64,000 nt of DNA. Origin: Pelotomaculum sp. PtaU1.Bin035. GTDB lineage: Bacteria; Bacillota; Desulfotomaculia; Desulfotomaculales; Pelotomaculaceae. Every line of letters starts with the position of its first letter. Position 1 is the stretch's first letter. Shown one piece after another: positions 9,238 to 17,383 of this stretch. Location of the stretch: positions 1-64,000 of the forward strand of contig MVRN01000039.1 of NCBI GenBank assembly GCA_002067965.1. The letters are read 5' to 3'. The notes under the pieces are model-generated. The model had not been told where the DNA came from. It saw nothing but the letters and a program-made list of their open reading frames with translations, and did not search any database. Made by a program: the position numbers and the translations under genes.

Positions 9238-10323
9238 TTGCAGAAATTGTTTGAGAATGAAAAAAAGGCGTTCATGACGGGCAATGAGGTAGTAGCCTGG
9301 GCCGCTTTGGCCGCCAAAGCGGACATCATGTACGGCTACCCGATTACGCCGCAGAACGAGATCATGCACTATTGGACAAGGCTGGCGCCTAAATTCGACA
9401 AAAAATTCCTCCAGACTGAAGATGAATTATCAGCCGGCTTTACAACCATCGGCGGCGTGATGGCGGGGCGCAAGGCTTTTACCGCTACCGCCGGGCCGGG
9501 CAACACTCTGATGCAGGAGCCTATGTCCATGGCCGAAATGATGCGGTTGCCTACCGTTGTGGTAGTTCAACAAAGGGGCGGTCCGTCCACAGCCACGGTC
9601 ATCTATTCCCAGCAAGAGGTTAACATGACCGCCCTGGGCGGCAACGGTGAGGGGTTGCGGATCGTTTACTCAACGTCGTCGCACCAGGAACTCTTTGACT
9701 ATACTATAAAGGCTTTCAATACAGCATGGAAATACCGTTTTCCCACATTTGTGCTGGGGGACGGCTACCAGGCCAAGATGCGCGAGTCGCTTACGTTATA
9801 TGAGCCGGAATCGCGGGGTATTAATTTGATTGAACCGGAGCCTTATCTCGGTAAAGCAGGCGTGCCCGGAGTGGACAGGCCTCCCGCTCAGTTCCGCAAC
9901 ACCTTCAGCATGGAAGAAGAACTGTATGAGTTACTGATGGGTTATGTCAAGGATTACGAAAAGATAATGCCGGAGGTTGCTGAGTACCAGTCATCCGGTG
10001 TTGAGGACGCCGACTTGGTGATCGTCGGCCACGGGATCGTTTTCCGCGCCATCAGGGCGGCCGTTGACACCCTGCGGAGGAGGGGGCTGAAAGTAGGTTA
10101 TTTCCGCCCGGTGACCCTGCGCCCGCTGTCTATTCCGCAGATTAGAGAACTGACTGCCGGCGTGAAAAAGATGTTAGTGGTGGAATCCGCTTACGGCCAA
10201 CTGGCAAGGTTAATAAAAGAAGTCGCTTACGGCGGCACTGCCGAAATGCTGACGATGTACCGGCCGGGTGTGGGGATAACTGCCGAAGAAGTAGAGGCTG
10301 AGGCAGAGAAAATACTCAAATAA
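9238..10323 (+). CDS. 2-oxoacid:ferredoxin oxidoreductase, alpha subunit
   Basis: Alpha subunit of a four-subunit 2-oxoacid:acceptor oxidoreductase (KorA/VorB/PorA group), which reversibly converts a 2-oxoacid and CoA into acyl-CoA, CO2 and reduced ferredoxin. 361 residues: TPP-enzyme pyrimidine domain with YGYPITPQNE and ATAGPGNTLMQE, then a transketolase C-terminal-like domain (DLVIVGHG, VGYFRPVTLRP). TTG start after AGGGGGG. Substrate (2-oxoglutarate, branched-chain oxoacid or pyruvate) cannot be settled by eye. The separate gamma and ferredoxin genes downstream match the four-subunit type. Confidence 0.9.
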   Translation: MQKLFENEKKAFMTGNEVVAWAALAAKADIMYGYPITPQNEIMHYWTRLAPKFDKKFLQTEDELSAGFTTIGGVMAGRKAFTATAGPGNTLMQEPMSMAEMMRLPTVVVVQQRGGPSTATVIYSQQEVNMTALGGNGEGLRIVYSTSSHQELFDYTIKAFNTAWKYRFPTFVLGDGYQAKMRESLTLYEPESRGINLIEPEPYLGKAGVPGVDRPPAQFRNTFSMEEELYELLMGYVKDYEKIMPEVAEYQSSGVEDADLVIVGHGIVFRAIRAAVDTLRRRGLKVGYFRPVTLRPLSIPQIRELTAGVKKMLVVESAYGQLARLIKEVAYGGTAEMLTMYRPGVGITAEEVEAEAEKILK

Positions 10324-10509
10324 AAAACCCGCCTGTTATTGTATCCGCCTATTGGCAAGCTCATTATTTCCACCCGGCCTGAGGATTGGCAAGGCATTCT
10401 GCAACTAATTGTTCCAGTGAACCATTCAGTGCATGTTGTTCTGTTATACAGGTAACGTGATTGACTGTTTAACAATTTCAATTGAGGGCGGTGTTGAGGG
10501 TTGTTGATA

Positions 10510-11286
10510 ATGGGTAATAGCTCTGTACAGCCGGTTATGCCCCGGAGTTGGCGGGTTGACACCAAACCCCACAAGTTTTGTCCGGGGTGTGGCCACCCTT
10601 TGATTTTAAAATGCCTTGGCCAGGCTATTGATGAACTGGGCATACAGGACAGAGTGGTGTTTGGGTGCGACATTGGCTGTTCTTTGTTATCATGGGACTT
10701 TTTTGACCTGGATACTGTCCAGACCCACCACGGGCGGACCACTCCGGTAATGACCGGCATCAAGCGGGCGAGGCCGGGGCTGATCTGTATCGCTTACATG
10801 GGCGATGGCGGCGGCTACTCCATAGGAGTCCAGCACTTGGTCAGCGCGGCGGCGCGTGGTGAAAAGATCACTGCCGTTCTGGCAAATAATACTCAGTATG
10901 CCATGACCGGCGGGCAGATGGCTCCCACTACCCTGCCCGGGCAGAAAACCGAAACTACACCCTACGGGCGCGACCCCGAAACCACGGGTTTTCCCCTGCC
11001 GGGTCAGGATATGGTTTCATCCGTGGCCGGGGAAGGGGCTTATGTTGCCCGGGGCAGCATTGCCAATCCGCGCCAGTTAAAAAGCTTTTTAAAAAAAGCG
11101 TTGGAAAACCAGATGTCAGAAAAAGGTTTTTCCTTCATTGAGGCTCTTTCTGCCTGTCCCACCAACTGGCGGACAAATGCGTCAGAAACATGGGATTTCG
11201 TTGAGAGAAAAATGCCGGCATATTTTAAGGCGGGAGAAATCAAAGTTCCAGCCGGCGGGCAGGGGGAGGTCCAAAAGGATGGGTGA
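10510..11286 (+). CDS. 2-oxoacid:ferredoxin oxidoreductase, TPP-binding beta subunit
   Basis: Carries the thiamine pyrophosphate site. 258 residues: N-terminal CPGCGHP, FGCDIGCS, the TPP motif GDGGGYSIG followed by NNTQYAMTGGQ, and the C-terminal ALSACPTNW. The ATG at 10510 is nine bases from GAGGG; an in-frame TTG at 10501 is possible. It overlaps the gamma gene by eight bases. The 186-base gap after the alpha gene holds nothing I recognise. Confidence 0.9.
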   Translation: MGNSSVQPVMPRSWRVDTKPHKFCPGCGHPLILKCLGQAIDELGIQDRVVFGCDIGCSLLSWDFFDLDTVQTHHGRTTPVMTGIKRARPGLICIAYMGDGGGYSIGVQHLVSAAARGEKITAVLANNTQYAMTGGQMAPTTLPGQKTETTPYGRDPETTGFPLPGQDMVSSVAGEGAYVARGSIANPRQLKSFLKKALENQMSEKGFSFIEALSACPTNWRTNASETWDFVERKMPAYFKAGEIKVPAGGQGEVQKDG

Positions 11287-11860
11287 AACCACCAAGATCG
11301 TACTGGCCGGTGAGGGTGGCCAAGGCGTGCAGTCAGTGGCCGGAATAATAGCGGAAGCGGCGAATGAAGAAGGCAGGCAGGCTCTGTATATTCCTAATTT
11401 CGGGGTGGAGCAGCGGGGCGGCGTGTCTGTGGCCTACGTCCAAATCAGCGACAGCATTATAGGTTCGCCCAAGTTTCAAACAGGTGACATTGTGGTGGCG
11501 CTCAGCGGCCGTGCCGTGCGCCGTAGTAGCAGGTACGTGGGTTCCAACACCACCTTTATCTATGACAGCGGAATTGAGGGAGTGGAAGGGGAACTTCCCC
11601 GTAACGCCGGCATGATCCTGCCCATACCGGCCATTGAGACTGCTAAGAAAGATTTCCACCCGAGGGTATTTAATATCATTATCATGGGTGCTGTAGTGGG
11701 TGCTACCGGGGTGATCCCCCTGGAAAGCGCCAAAGAGGCTGTTGAAAAGAAACTGGGTTATAAATTTGAAAAGCAGCCAAAATTGCGCGAGCTAAACTTC
11801 AAGGCGATGGAGCGCGGTGTTGAACTGGTTGCCGAAGCTGCGAAATATCAACCTGTATAG
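11279..11860 (+). CDS. 2-oxoacid:ferredoxin oxidoreductase, gamma subunit
   Basis: Gamma subunit (POR_N/KorC-like). 193 residues beginning with a Rossmann-like GEGGQGVQSVAGI, then NFGVEQRGG and VVALSGRAV, features of the family. I start it at ATG 11279, eight bases after AGGGGGAGGT inside the beta gene. The open frame extends upstream to 11138, but that part is only a shadow of the beta gene. Overlap with beta suggests translational coupling. Confidence 0.9.
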   Translation: MGETTKIVLAGEGGQGVQSVAGIIAEAANEEGRQALYIPNFGVEQRGGVSVAYVQISDSIIGSPKFQTGDIVVALSGRAVRRSSRYVGSNTTFIYDSGIEGVEGELPRNAGMILPIPAIETAKKDFHPRVFNIIIMGAVVGATGVIPLESAKEAVEKKLGYKFEKQPKLRELNFKAMERGVELVAEAAKYQPV

Positions 11861-11943
11861 AGCGGGCACCCGCGCGCCTTCTATTTAGAACATGTGATAC
11901 CGGCGAAAAAACACGAAGATTACGGTGAAGGGAAGGTATTCAA

Positions 11944-12192
11944 TTGCCGCTTGAATTTAAGCCTAAAACGCAGGAGTTGGATAGCAGTTTTTTTACAATT
12001 TTTCCGGGCTTGTGCAAAGGGTGCGGGTTATGCATTGAAAAGTGTCCGAAGAAATGCATCGTCTGGTCCAATACGCTGGGGGTCTACGGTACGCCGTCAG
12101 TGGAGGCGGACGATGATTGTATCGGCTGTGGCATATGCCAAAACATTTGCCCGGACTGTGCCATCAACATTGAGAAAAAAGTAAAACACTAA
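11944..12192 (+). CDS. 2-oxoacid:ferredoxin oxidoreductase, ferredoxin-like delta subunit
   Basis: 82-residue 2[4Fe-4S] ferredoxin. The two cluster motifs are CKGCGLCIEKCP and CIGCGICQNICP, separated by about 25 residues. It is probably the electron-transfer subunit of the oxidoreductase encoded by the preceding genes. TTG start behind GAAGGGAAGG. It ends the cluster, with a strong terminator directly after the stop. Confidence 0.9.
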   Translation: MPLEFKPKTQELDSSFFTIFPGLCKGCGLCIEKCPKKCIVWSNTLGVYGTPSVEADDDCIGCGICQNICPDCAINIEKKVKH

Positions 12193-12220
12193 AGAGACCT
12201 TGTCCGAAGGTCTCTTTTTT
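12191..12220 (+). terminator. Terminator of oxidoreductase operon
   Basis: AAAGAGACCTT / AAGGTCTCTTT: perfect 11-bp stem with a five-base loop, ending in six T. It begins within the ferredoxin stop codon. Confidence 0.92.
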
Positions 12221-12307
12221 CACCAGAAAACCGCCCGCTTCATATTTTATTTAAGGACGATTTATTATCACAAATGAGGGGCATGAATAACCTGAGAGCG
12301 GGAGAGG

Positions 12308-12499
12308 GTGGTTCGAATCTTGCCGGTTTGTATTATTTGCGGGCAAATGTTTAAGGAAAACAAGCAAGGTCTCTTTATTAACGGCCATTATATTTGTCCT
12401 GAGTGCGAGAACGGAGTTGTTGCTCTGTCTGCTGACGATCCCGGTTACAATTTTTATAAGATGGGATTGAAAAAAATTTGGTGCTTTTCTAACGCTTGA
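12308..12499 (+). CDS. gin: Gin (CsfB)-like anti-sigma factor
   Basis: 63 residues with a zinc-finger layout, CIICGQ near the N-terminus and YICPECE, separated by a GLFINGH segment. This is the pattern of Gin, which inhibits sigma-G and sigma-E in sporulating Bacillus. Position also fits: in Bacillus csfB sits just before the Orn/Lys/Arg decarboxylase and tmk genes, as here. The GTG at 12308 has a purine-rich GGGAGAGG very close; an in-frame TTG at 12320 is an alternative. Its 3' end overlaps the convergent gene on the other strand by 46 bases. Confidence 0.75.
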   Translation: MVRILPVCIICGQMFKENKQGLFINGHYICPECENGVVALSADDPGYNFYKMGLKKIWCFSNA

Positions 12500-12723
12500 G
12501 CCTGCGCCAGCGCTTGTTTTTTTTGCGCCAGCCTGATCCTTCTGTGAGTCAGTTCAATATCCTGCTTGATTAAATATAATGTGGAAGGCTTGATACCAGT
12601 CTTGCCGGTTATTTCTTGGTCGGAAGAGCCGCGTTTCCATGCCCTGATCAGCCGGCTTACGTCCGTACCGTACTTCTTGGAGAGGGCTTTCTCGTCGAGT
12701 TTCCGGGTTAAGTCCCCGGCCAT
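12454..12723 (-). CDS. Small helix-turn-helix protein, unknown
   Basis: 89 residues starting at ATG 12723, eight bases after AAGGAGT on the minus strand. The middle (about SSDQEITGKTGIKPSTLYLIKQDI) reads as a helix-turn-helix. The C-terminal third is a Gln/Ala-rich amphipathic helix (RRIRLAQKKQ), perhaps a coiled coil. I do not recognise the family. It is convergent with, and overlaps, the Gin-like gene. A frame on the opposite strand here has no ribosome site and looks like a shadow. Confidence 0.6.
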   Translation of the reverse strand: MAGDLTRKLDEKALSKKYGTDVSRLIRAWKRGSSDQEITGKTGIKPSTLYLIKQDIELTHRRIRLAQKKQALAQAQALEKHQIFFNPIL

Positions 12724-12934
12724 GGCATTCCACTCCTTTTTTCGCAGTGTGATTATCATCTTATATTTTGACCGGGAAAATGTTATCTATGAGACAAAAC
12801 TGCTGGAAAACCAAAGGATAGTCTTGGTAGCGCGGCTCCGATATGATAAAATAAATGGTTAGTAAAAGTTACAAAAATAAATTTTCATAAATATACTGGA
12901 GGATTGTACGATTACCGGGCAAATTCGAGTCCCT

Positions 12935-14359
12935 TTGTTTGAAGCGCTGCAAAACCACGCGGGGAGGCGGACGGTGAATTTACATGTCCCCGGGCACAGG
13001 CAGGGCCGGGGGCTTCCCGCGGAACTGTTGTCGCTTGGCGGGCAAGCCTTATTTGAGTTGGATTTGACAGAAATACCGGGACTGGATGATTTGCACAACC
13101 CCCGGGGCGCGATCGCTTCCGCCCAGGCGCTGGCCGCCCGGGCTTACGGAGCTGCCAGAAGCTTCTTCCTGGTTAATGGCACCACGGTGGGTATTCACGC
13201 TCTCCTGACGGCAGTGGGAGGGCGGGGAAAAGTTGTGGTTTCCAGAAATGCCCACCGCTCCGCTCTGAGCGGCTTAGTTTTATCAGGTGCTGATCCGGTT
13301 TATGTCATGCCGGAAAAAATCAATGAATTTGGAATTGCCTCAGGCATTTCGCCCGAGAAAATACGCCGGGCGCTTGAGGTAAACCCCGGCGTTGAAGCTG
13401 TCTTGACGGTGCGGCCGGACTATTATGGGGTAGCGGACGACTTGGCAGGCCAGGTCCGGGTTTCCCATTTTATGGACAAGCCGCTTCTAGTCGATGAGGC
13501 ACATGGCGCTCACCTGCGGTTTCATCCTGACTTGCCGGAAGATGCCATGGCCGCCGGGGCTGATGCTTGTGTCCAGAGTACCCATAAACTGGGGGGATCG
13601 TTAACCCAGAGCTCTCTGTTGCACTTGGGCGCCGGCCACCTTCTTGCCGCCGAAGCGGTGGCCGGCGCGCTGGATCTTTTGCAGACCACCAGCCCGTCTT
13701 ATTTACTGATGGCTTCCCTTGACCTGGCCCGGCGGCAGTTGGCCCTGTCCGGCGAAGGCTTATTGGAAAGAACGGTGAGCCTGGCCAATAAGACGAGGGA
13801 GTGTCTTGCCCGCATTGGCGGGCTCAAAGTTCTAACTGAAGATTATCTGGAAGGAGACGGGCTTGGCCTTGATCCGACAAAACTTGTTGTATCAGTAAGC
13901 GGCCTGGGTTTAACCGGCTACCAGGTTGGAAGCTTATTATTCCGGCGCTATAATATTTATATTGAAATGGCCGACACAACCAATATTGTGGCATTTTTAT
14001 CCATTGGCACCACCCCGGAAGACTGTGACGCACTGGTTAACGCGCTGGGGGATATAGCGAGCCGGGACAAGCAAACCTCTTCCATAAGATATCCCGAAGT
14101 GCCAGCCCGTATAGTAAAGAGAATGAAGCCCAGGGACGCCTGGTTTGCTCCTGCCAGAAGGGTCTCACTGGCTGACGCCCGCGGCAGGGTGTGCGCGGAA
14201 ACGGTAGCGGTTTATCCTCCGGGTATCCCTGTAGTATGCCCGGGTGAAGAAATAATTCCGGAAGTTCATGATTGCCTGGAGATAATTAGTAATATGGGCC
14301 TGCCTTGCCAAGGGGTGTCCGACCATACATTGAGAAGTATAAAAGTTGTGATGGAATAG
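12935..14359 (+). CDS. Orn/Lys/Arg decarboxylase family protein
   Basis: PLP-dependent fold-I amino acid decarboxylase (YaaO/SpeA-like). From TTG 12935 it has 474 residues: LHVPGHRQGRG, the NGTTVGIHA anchor, DEAHGAHL, and PLP lysine K218 in STHKLGGS. The C-terminal domain begins near residue 380. The true start is probably upstream: a strong GGAGGA (12898-12903) is correctly spaced for an in-frame ATT at 12911, and the intervening residues (QIRVPLFEAL) look like the family's usual PLFEAL beginning. No ATG, GTG or TTG lies in frame between the TAA at 12878 and 12935. It sits between gin and tmk as in Bacillus. Substrate unknown. Confidence 0.88.
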   Translation: MFEALQNHAGRRTVNLHVPGHRQGRGLPAELLSLGGQALFELDLTEIPGLDDLHNPRGAIASAQALAARAYGAARSFFLVNGTTVGIHALLTAVGGRGKVVVSRNAHRSALSGLVLSGADPVYVMPEKINEFGIASGISPEKIRRALEVNPGVEAVLTVRPDYYGVADDLAGQVRVSHFMDKPLLVDEAHGAHLRFHPDLPEDAMAAGADACVQSTHKLGGSLTQSSLLHLGAGHLLAAEAVAGALDLLQTTSPSYLLMASLDLARRQLALSGEGLLERTVSLANKTRECLARIGGLKVLTEDYLEGDGLGLDPTKLVVSVSGLGLTGYQVGSLLFRRYNIYIEMADTTNIVAFLSIGTTPEDCDALVNALGDIASRDKQTSSIRYPEVPARIVKRMKPRDAWFAPARRVSLADARGRVCAETVAVYPPGIPVVCPGEEIIPEVHDCLEIISNMGLPCQGVSDHTLRSIKVVME

Positions 14360-14395
14360 CATAGTTAAATTAGGGGGGATTTTGTAAATAATAAT

Positions 14396-15088
14396 ATGAA
14401 GGGGAAACTCATTGTTATAGAAGCAGGCGATGGCAGCGGAAAAGAGACCCAAGCCGAAAAGTTATACAATAGACTAAAAACAGAGGGCTGTAATGTAATA
14501 AAAATAACGTTTCCGAATTATAAAAGTGAGTCTTCCGCATTAATAAAGATGTATTTGGATGGCGAGTTCGGCAGCGATCCGGATGGAGTAAATCCCTATG
14601 TCGCGTCCACATTTTATATAGTTGACCGGTATGCTTCATATAAAAAAGATTGGGAAAAGTTTTATGAAAATGGTGGTATTATTATCGCTGATAGATACAC
14701 TACTTCAAATATGATTCACCAAGCTGTAAAAATTTCTGATGAAAAAGAAAAAGAAGATTATATTAACTGGTTGTTGGATTTTGAATTTAAAGTATTTCAG
14801 CTTCCAGTTCCTGATTGTGTGATTTTTTTGGATATGCCGCCTGAGTATAGCAGGAAATTAATAAGCGGCAGGGTTAATAAATTTGGAGAAAAAGAAAAAG
14901 ATATTCATGAACGGAATTATGACTATATTGTAAAGACCTATAATAACGCATGTAAAATTGTTGAGAAAAATGACTGGTATAAAATAGAATGTGTTACTGG
15001 GGGAAGGCTGAAAGATATTGATGAGATCCACGAAGAAATATATAAAATAGTCCGGCTGTTCACTAAAGATAACGCCATTCCTACCTGA
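14396..15088 (+). CDS. tmk: Thymidylate kinase-like protein, divergent
   Basis: Nucleoside monophosphate kinase related to dTMP kinase. 230 residues with P-loop GDGSGKETQ (residues 11-19), DRY motifs (VDRYASY, ADRYTTSNM) and a LID-like region (SGRVNKFGEKEKD). The residue after the P-loop lysine is Glu17, where most family members have Ser or Thr to hold magnesium. The gene is visibly richer in A+T and AAA/ATA codons than its neighbours, suggesting replacement by transfer. It occupies the normal tmk place before holB. The Shine-Dalgarno (AGGGGGGAT) is about 17 bases from the ATG, which is long. Confidence 0.8.
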   Translation: MKGKLIVIEAGDGSGKETQAEKLYNRLKTEGCNVIKITFPNYKSESSALIKMYLDGEFGSDPDGVNPYVASTFYIVDRYASYKKDWEKFYENGGIIIADRYTTSNMIHQAVKISDEKEKEDYINWLLDFEFKVFQLPVPDCVIFLDMPPEYSRKLISGRVNKFGEKEKDIHERNYDYIVKTYNNACKIVEKNDWYKIECVTGGRLKDIDEIHEEIYKIVRLFTKDNAIPT

Positions 15089-15138
15089 CGCCGGGAATGG
15101 TTATTCAGAATATTTAATCTGGCGGGGGAGTTTTGGGG

Positions 15139-16152
15139 ATGCTGTTCATGAGAGAAATCGCCGGGCACGGCCAGATTGTCAGGACCTTGCTGAACGCCGT
15201 CTTGAATGAAAGGGTGGCTCACGCTTATCTCTTCGCCGGGCCTGAAGGGGTGGGCAAGGCGACAACAGCTCTGGCTTTTGCGAGGGCTTTGCTCTGCGCC
15301 AGGCCGGCCGCCGGGGACGCCTGTGGAGAGTGCCGGGAATGCCGGCAGGTGGAGCACGCCAACCACCCGGACTTCAATTATGTGCGCCCGGGAGGCTCGT
15401 CGATTAAAATTGAACAGGTCCGTGAAATTCAACGCAAAGTAACATTTTGTTCTTATCAGGGCGGCCGGAAAGTTTATTTGATCGAACAAGCCGAGACAAT
15501 GACGGCTGAAGCTGTCAACTGCCTGCTCAAAACTCTGGAGGAACCGCCCGGCGGTACTGTTTTTATCATGCTTTCCGCGTTTCCGCAGGCCCTGCCGCCA
15601 ACAATTCTGTCCCGTTGCCAGCAATATATTTTTAAACCGATACCTGGCCATGAACTGACCTCCAGCCTGATCAAACTGCGCGGGCTTGCGAGGGAGGAAG
15701 CGCGGTTGCTGGCTGCCTTTTCCGGCGGCAGCATGGGTAAAGCTCTCGCGTATGCCACGGGTTCTTTTCAGAAGGAGCGGGCCGCCGCCTCCGGGCTGGC
15801 CGCCGCGCTAAGGGAAGCGGGTGTCCTGGAGGCGCTGGAAATGGCCGAAAAATTATCCAAGGCCAGGGAAAACATTTTAAATTTGTTAGAAATGCTGATT
15901 TGCTGGTATCGCGACATTTTGATTTGGAGGGAAACAGGAGAAGAGAGACTCTTATTTAGCCCCGATCAGGTTGCTACGGTGAAAAGAGAGGCCGGGCATT
16001 ATGAGACCGGCCGTCTTGTGGAAGCAATAGAAACTATTGAAGAGATAAAGAATAAAATTTACGGCAACGCCAATACCAGACTGGCCCTGGAGGCGTTGTT
16101 CCTGCGACTGGCCGGCGGTATAAACGGTGCTCGAACTGACAGAGGAGGTTAA
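15139..16152 (+). CDS. holB: DNA polymerase III, delta' subunit
   Basis: Clamp-loader AAA+ subunit that helps load the sliding clamp. 337 residues: Walker A-like GPEGVGKAT, the zinc module with CGECRECRQ, NCLLKTLEEPP and a sensor-1-like region ending ILSRCQ, then a C-terminal helical domain. I use ATG 15139, eight bases after GGGGGAG. A TTG at 15133 and an ATG at 15148 are also in frame. It lies between tmk and ricT as in Bacillus, without yaaQ and yaaR. Confidence 0.92.
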   Translation: MLFMREIAGHGQIVRTLLNAVLNERVAHAYLFAGPEGVGKATTALAFARALLCARPAAGDACGECRECRQVEHANHPDFNYVRPGGSSIKIEQVREIQRKVTFCSYQGGRKVYLIEQAETMTAEAVNCLLKTLEEPPGGTVFIMLSAFPQALPPTILSRCQQYIFKPIPGHELTSSLIKLRGLAREEARLLAAFSGGSMGKALAYATGSFQKERAAASGLAAALREAGVLEALEMAEKLSKARENILNLLEMLICWYRDILIWRETGEERLLFSPDQVATVKREAGHYETGRLVEAIETIEEIKNKIYGNANTRLALEALFLRLAGGINGARTDRGG

Positions 16153-16155
16153 CCC

Positions 16156-17019
16156 ATGGGACTAATTGTTGTAGGGGTGCGTTTTAAAAGGGCCGGTAAG
16201 GTTTATTTTTTCGACCCGGATGGACAAGAGTTAAATCAGGGCGATGGTGTGATTGTGGAAACTGCCAGAGGGATAGAGTACGGGCAGGTGGTGGCCGGCC
16301 CTCTGGAGGTAGAAGAAGATGAGATGGTAACGCCCCTGAAAAAAGTTATTCGAAAGGCGTCCGTTGCTGACATCCAACAATTGTCTGCGAACAGGGAAAA
16401 AGAAAATAAAGCTTTTCAAGTCGGACTGGAAAAGATAGCCGCTCACAAACTGCCAATGAAACTTGTAGGCGTGGAGCAGACTTTTGACGGTAACAAAATC
16501 ATTTTTTACTTCACGGCAGACGGAAGGATCGATTTCCGGGAACTGGTGAAAGATCTTGCTTCCATTTTCAGGACCCGGATTGAGCTAAGGCAAATCGGAG
16601 TCCGGGACGAGGCAAAGATGGTGGGTGGCCTTGGTTGCTGTGGCAGGGAACTCTGCTGTTCAGCCTGGCTGTCTGATTTTGTCTCTGTATCGATCAGGAT
16701 GGCCAAAGATCAAAACCTTTCTTTAAACCCGGCTAAAATTTCAGGCATCTGCGGCAGGCTGATGTGCTGCCTTAAATATGAGAACGAATGTTATGAGCAC
16801 GCCAAGGAAGAACTTCCGGATATAGGGAGCTGGGTGATCACCCCGGATGGGGAAGGTAGAGTAACCGGGGTTAACATTTTTAAAAAGGGGGTAAATGTGG
16901 AACTAAAAGAAAGCAAGATTGTCAAAGAATACCAGAAGGGAGATGTAATACTAAAAAAAGGCACTGTCAGGGAAAAAATTATTGATTGCCCCGGACAGCC
17001 GGACGAGGAGAGTGAATAG
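16156..17019 (+). CDS. ricT: RicT (YaaT, PSP1-domain) protein
   Basis: PSP1-family protein. In Bacillus, RicT with RicA and RicF forms a complex that carries two 4Fe-4S clusters, speeds the sporulation phosphorelay and helps RNase Y mature mRNAs. 287 residues with many cysteines in the expected places: GGLGCCGRELCC and ICGRLMCCLKYE. ATG start with GAGGAGG upstream, three bases after holB. The gene abuts yabA. No ricA or ricF is present in the window. Confidence 0.9.
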   Translation: MGLIVVGVRFKRAGKVYFFDPDGQELNQGDGVIVETARGIEYGQVVAGPLEVEEDEMVTPLKKVIRKASVADIQQLSANREKENKAFQVGLEKIAAHKLPMKLVGVEQTFDGNKIIFYFTADGRIDFRELVKDLASIFRTRIELRQIGVRDEAKMVGGLGCCGRELCCSAWLSDFVSVSIRMAKDQNLSLNPAKISGICGRLMCCLKYENECYEHAKEELPDIGSWVITPDGEGRVTGVNIFKKGVNVELKESKIVKEYQKGDVILKKGTVREKIIDCPGQPDEESE

Positions 17020-17367
17020 TTGCAATCTTTTTATAAACTAACGAAAGATATGGAAGTCAAACTTCACGCTCTATTAGCTGAAATGCAGGAGTTAAAAAAT
17101 AAAGCGCGCGAGCTGGAAGAGGAAAATACCCGGCTGAGACAGGAACTTGCCAATGCTTACCGTGAGAAAGGCATTATCGGGGCCGGCTCAGAAGAAACCG
17201 GCGGCATGGATACGGGGTTTTTAAATCTCCTTGGGCTTTACAACCAGGGTTTTCATATATGTAATTTACACTTCGGACGCAGGCTAATGGAAGATTGTTT
17301 GTTCTGCATGGCTTTTTTTAGAAAAGGGAATGAGCCGGCGGTGGGCCGGATAAAAAGCGAAATATAG
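17020..17367 (+). CDS. yabA: Initiation-control protein YabA
   Basis: Regulator of replication initiation that binds DnaA and the DnaN clamp in Bacillus. 115 residues: N-terminal leucine-zipper-like coiled coil (about residues 10-48, [19 protein letters not shown]), then the C-terminal zinc module HICNLHFG...[12 protein letters not shown] start directly after the ricT TAG, with GAGGAGAG as ribosome site. It fits the conserved order holB-ricT-yabA-rsmI. Confidence 0.88.
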   Translation: MQSFYKLTKDMEVKLHALLAEMQELKNKARELEEENTRLRQELANAYREKGIIGAGSEETGGMDTGFLNLLGLYNQGFHICNLHFGRRLMEDCLFCMAFFRKGNEPAVGRIKSEI

Positions 17368-17383
17368 TACGAGGTGAATTTTC

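Noticed and set aside
10227-10763. 178-codon minus-strand frame
   Set aside because: Overlaps the ends of two oxidoreductase subunit genes; no initiation signal or recognisable product.
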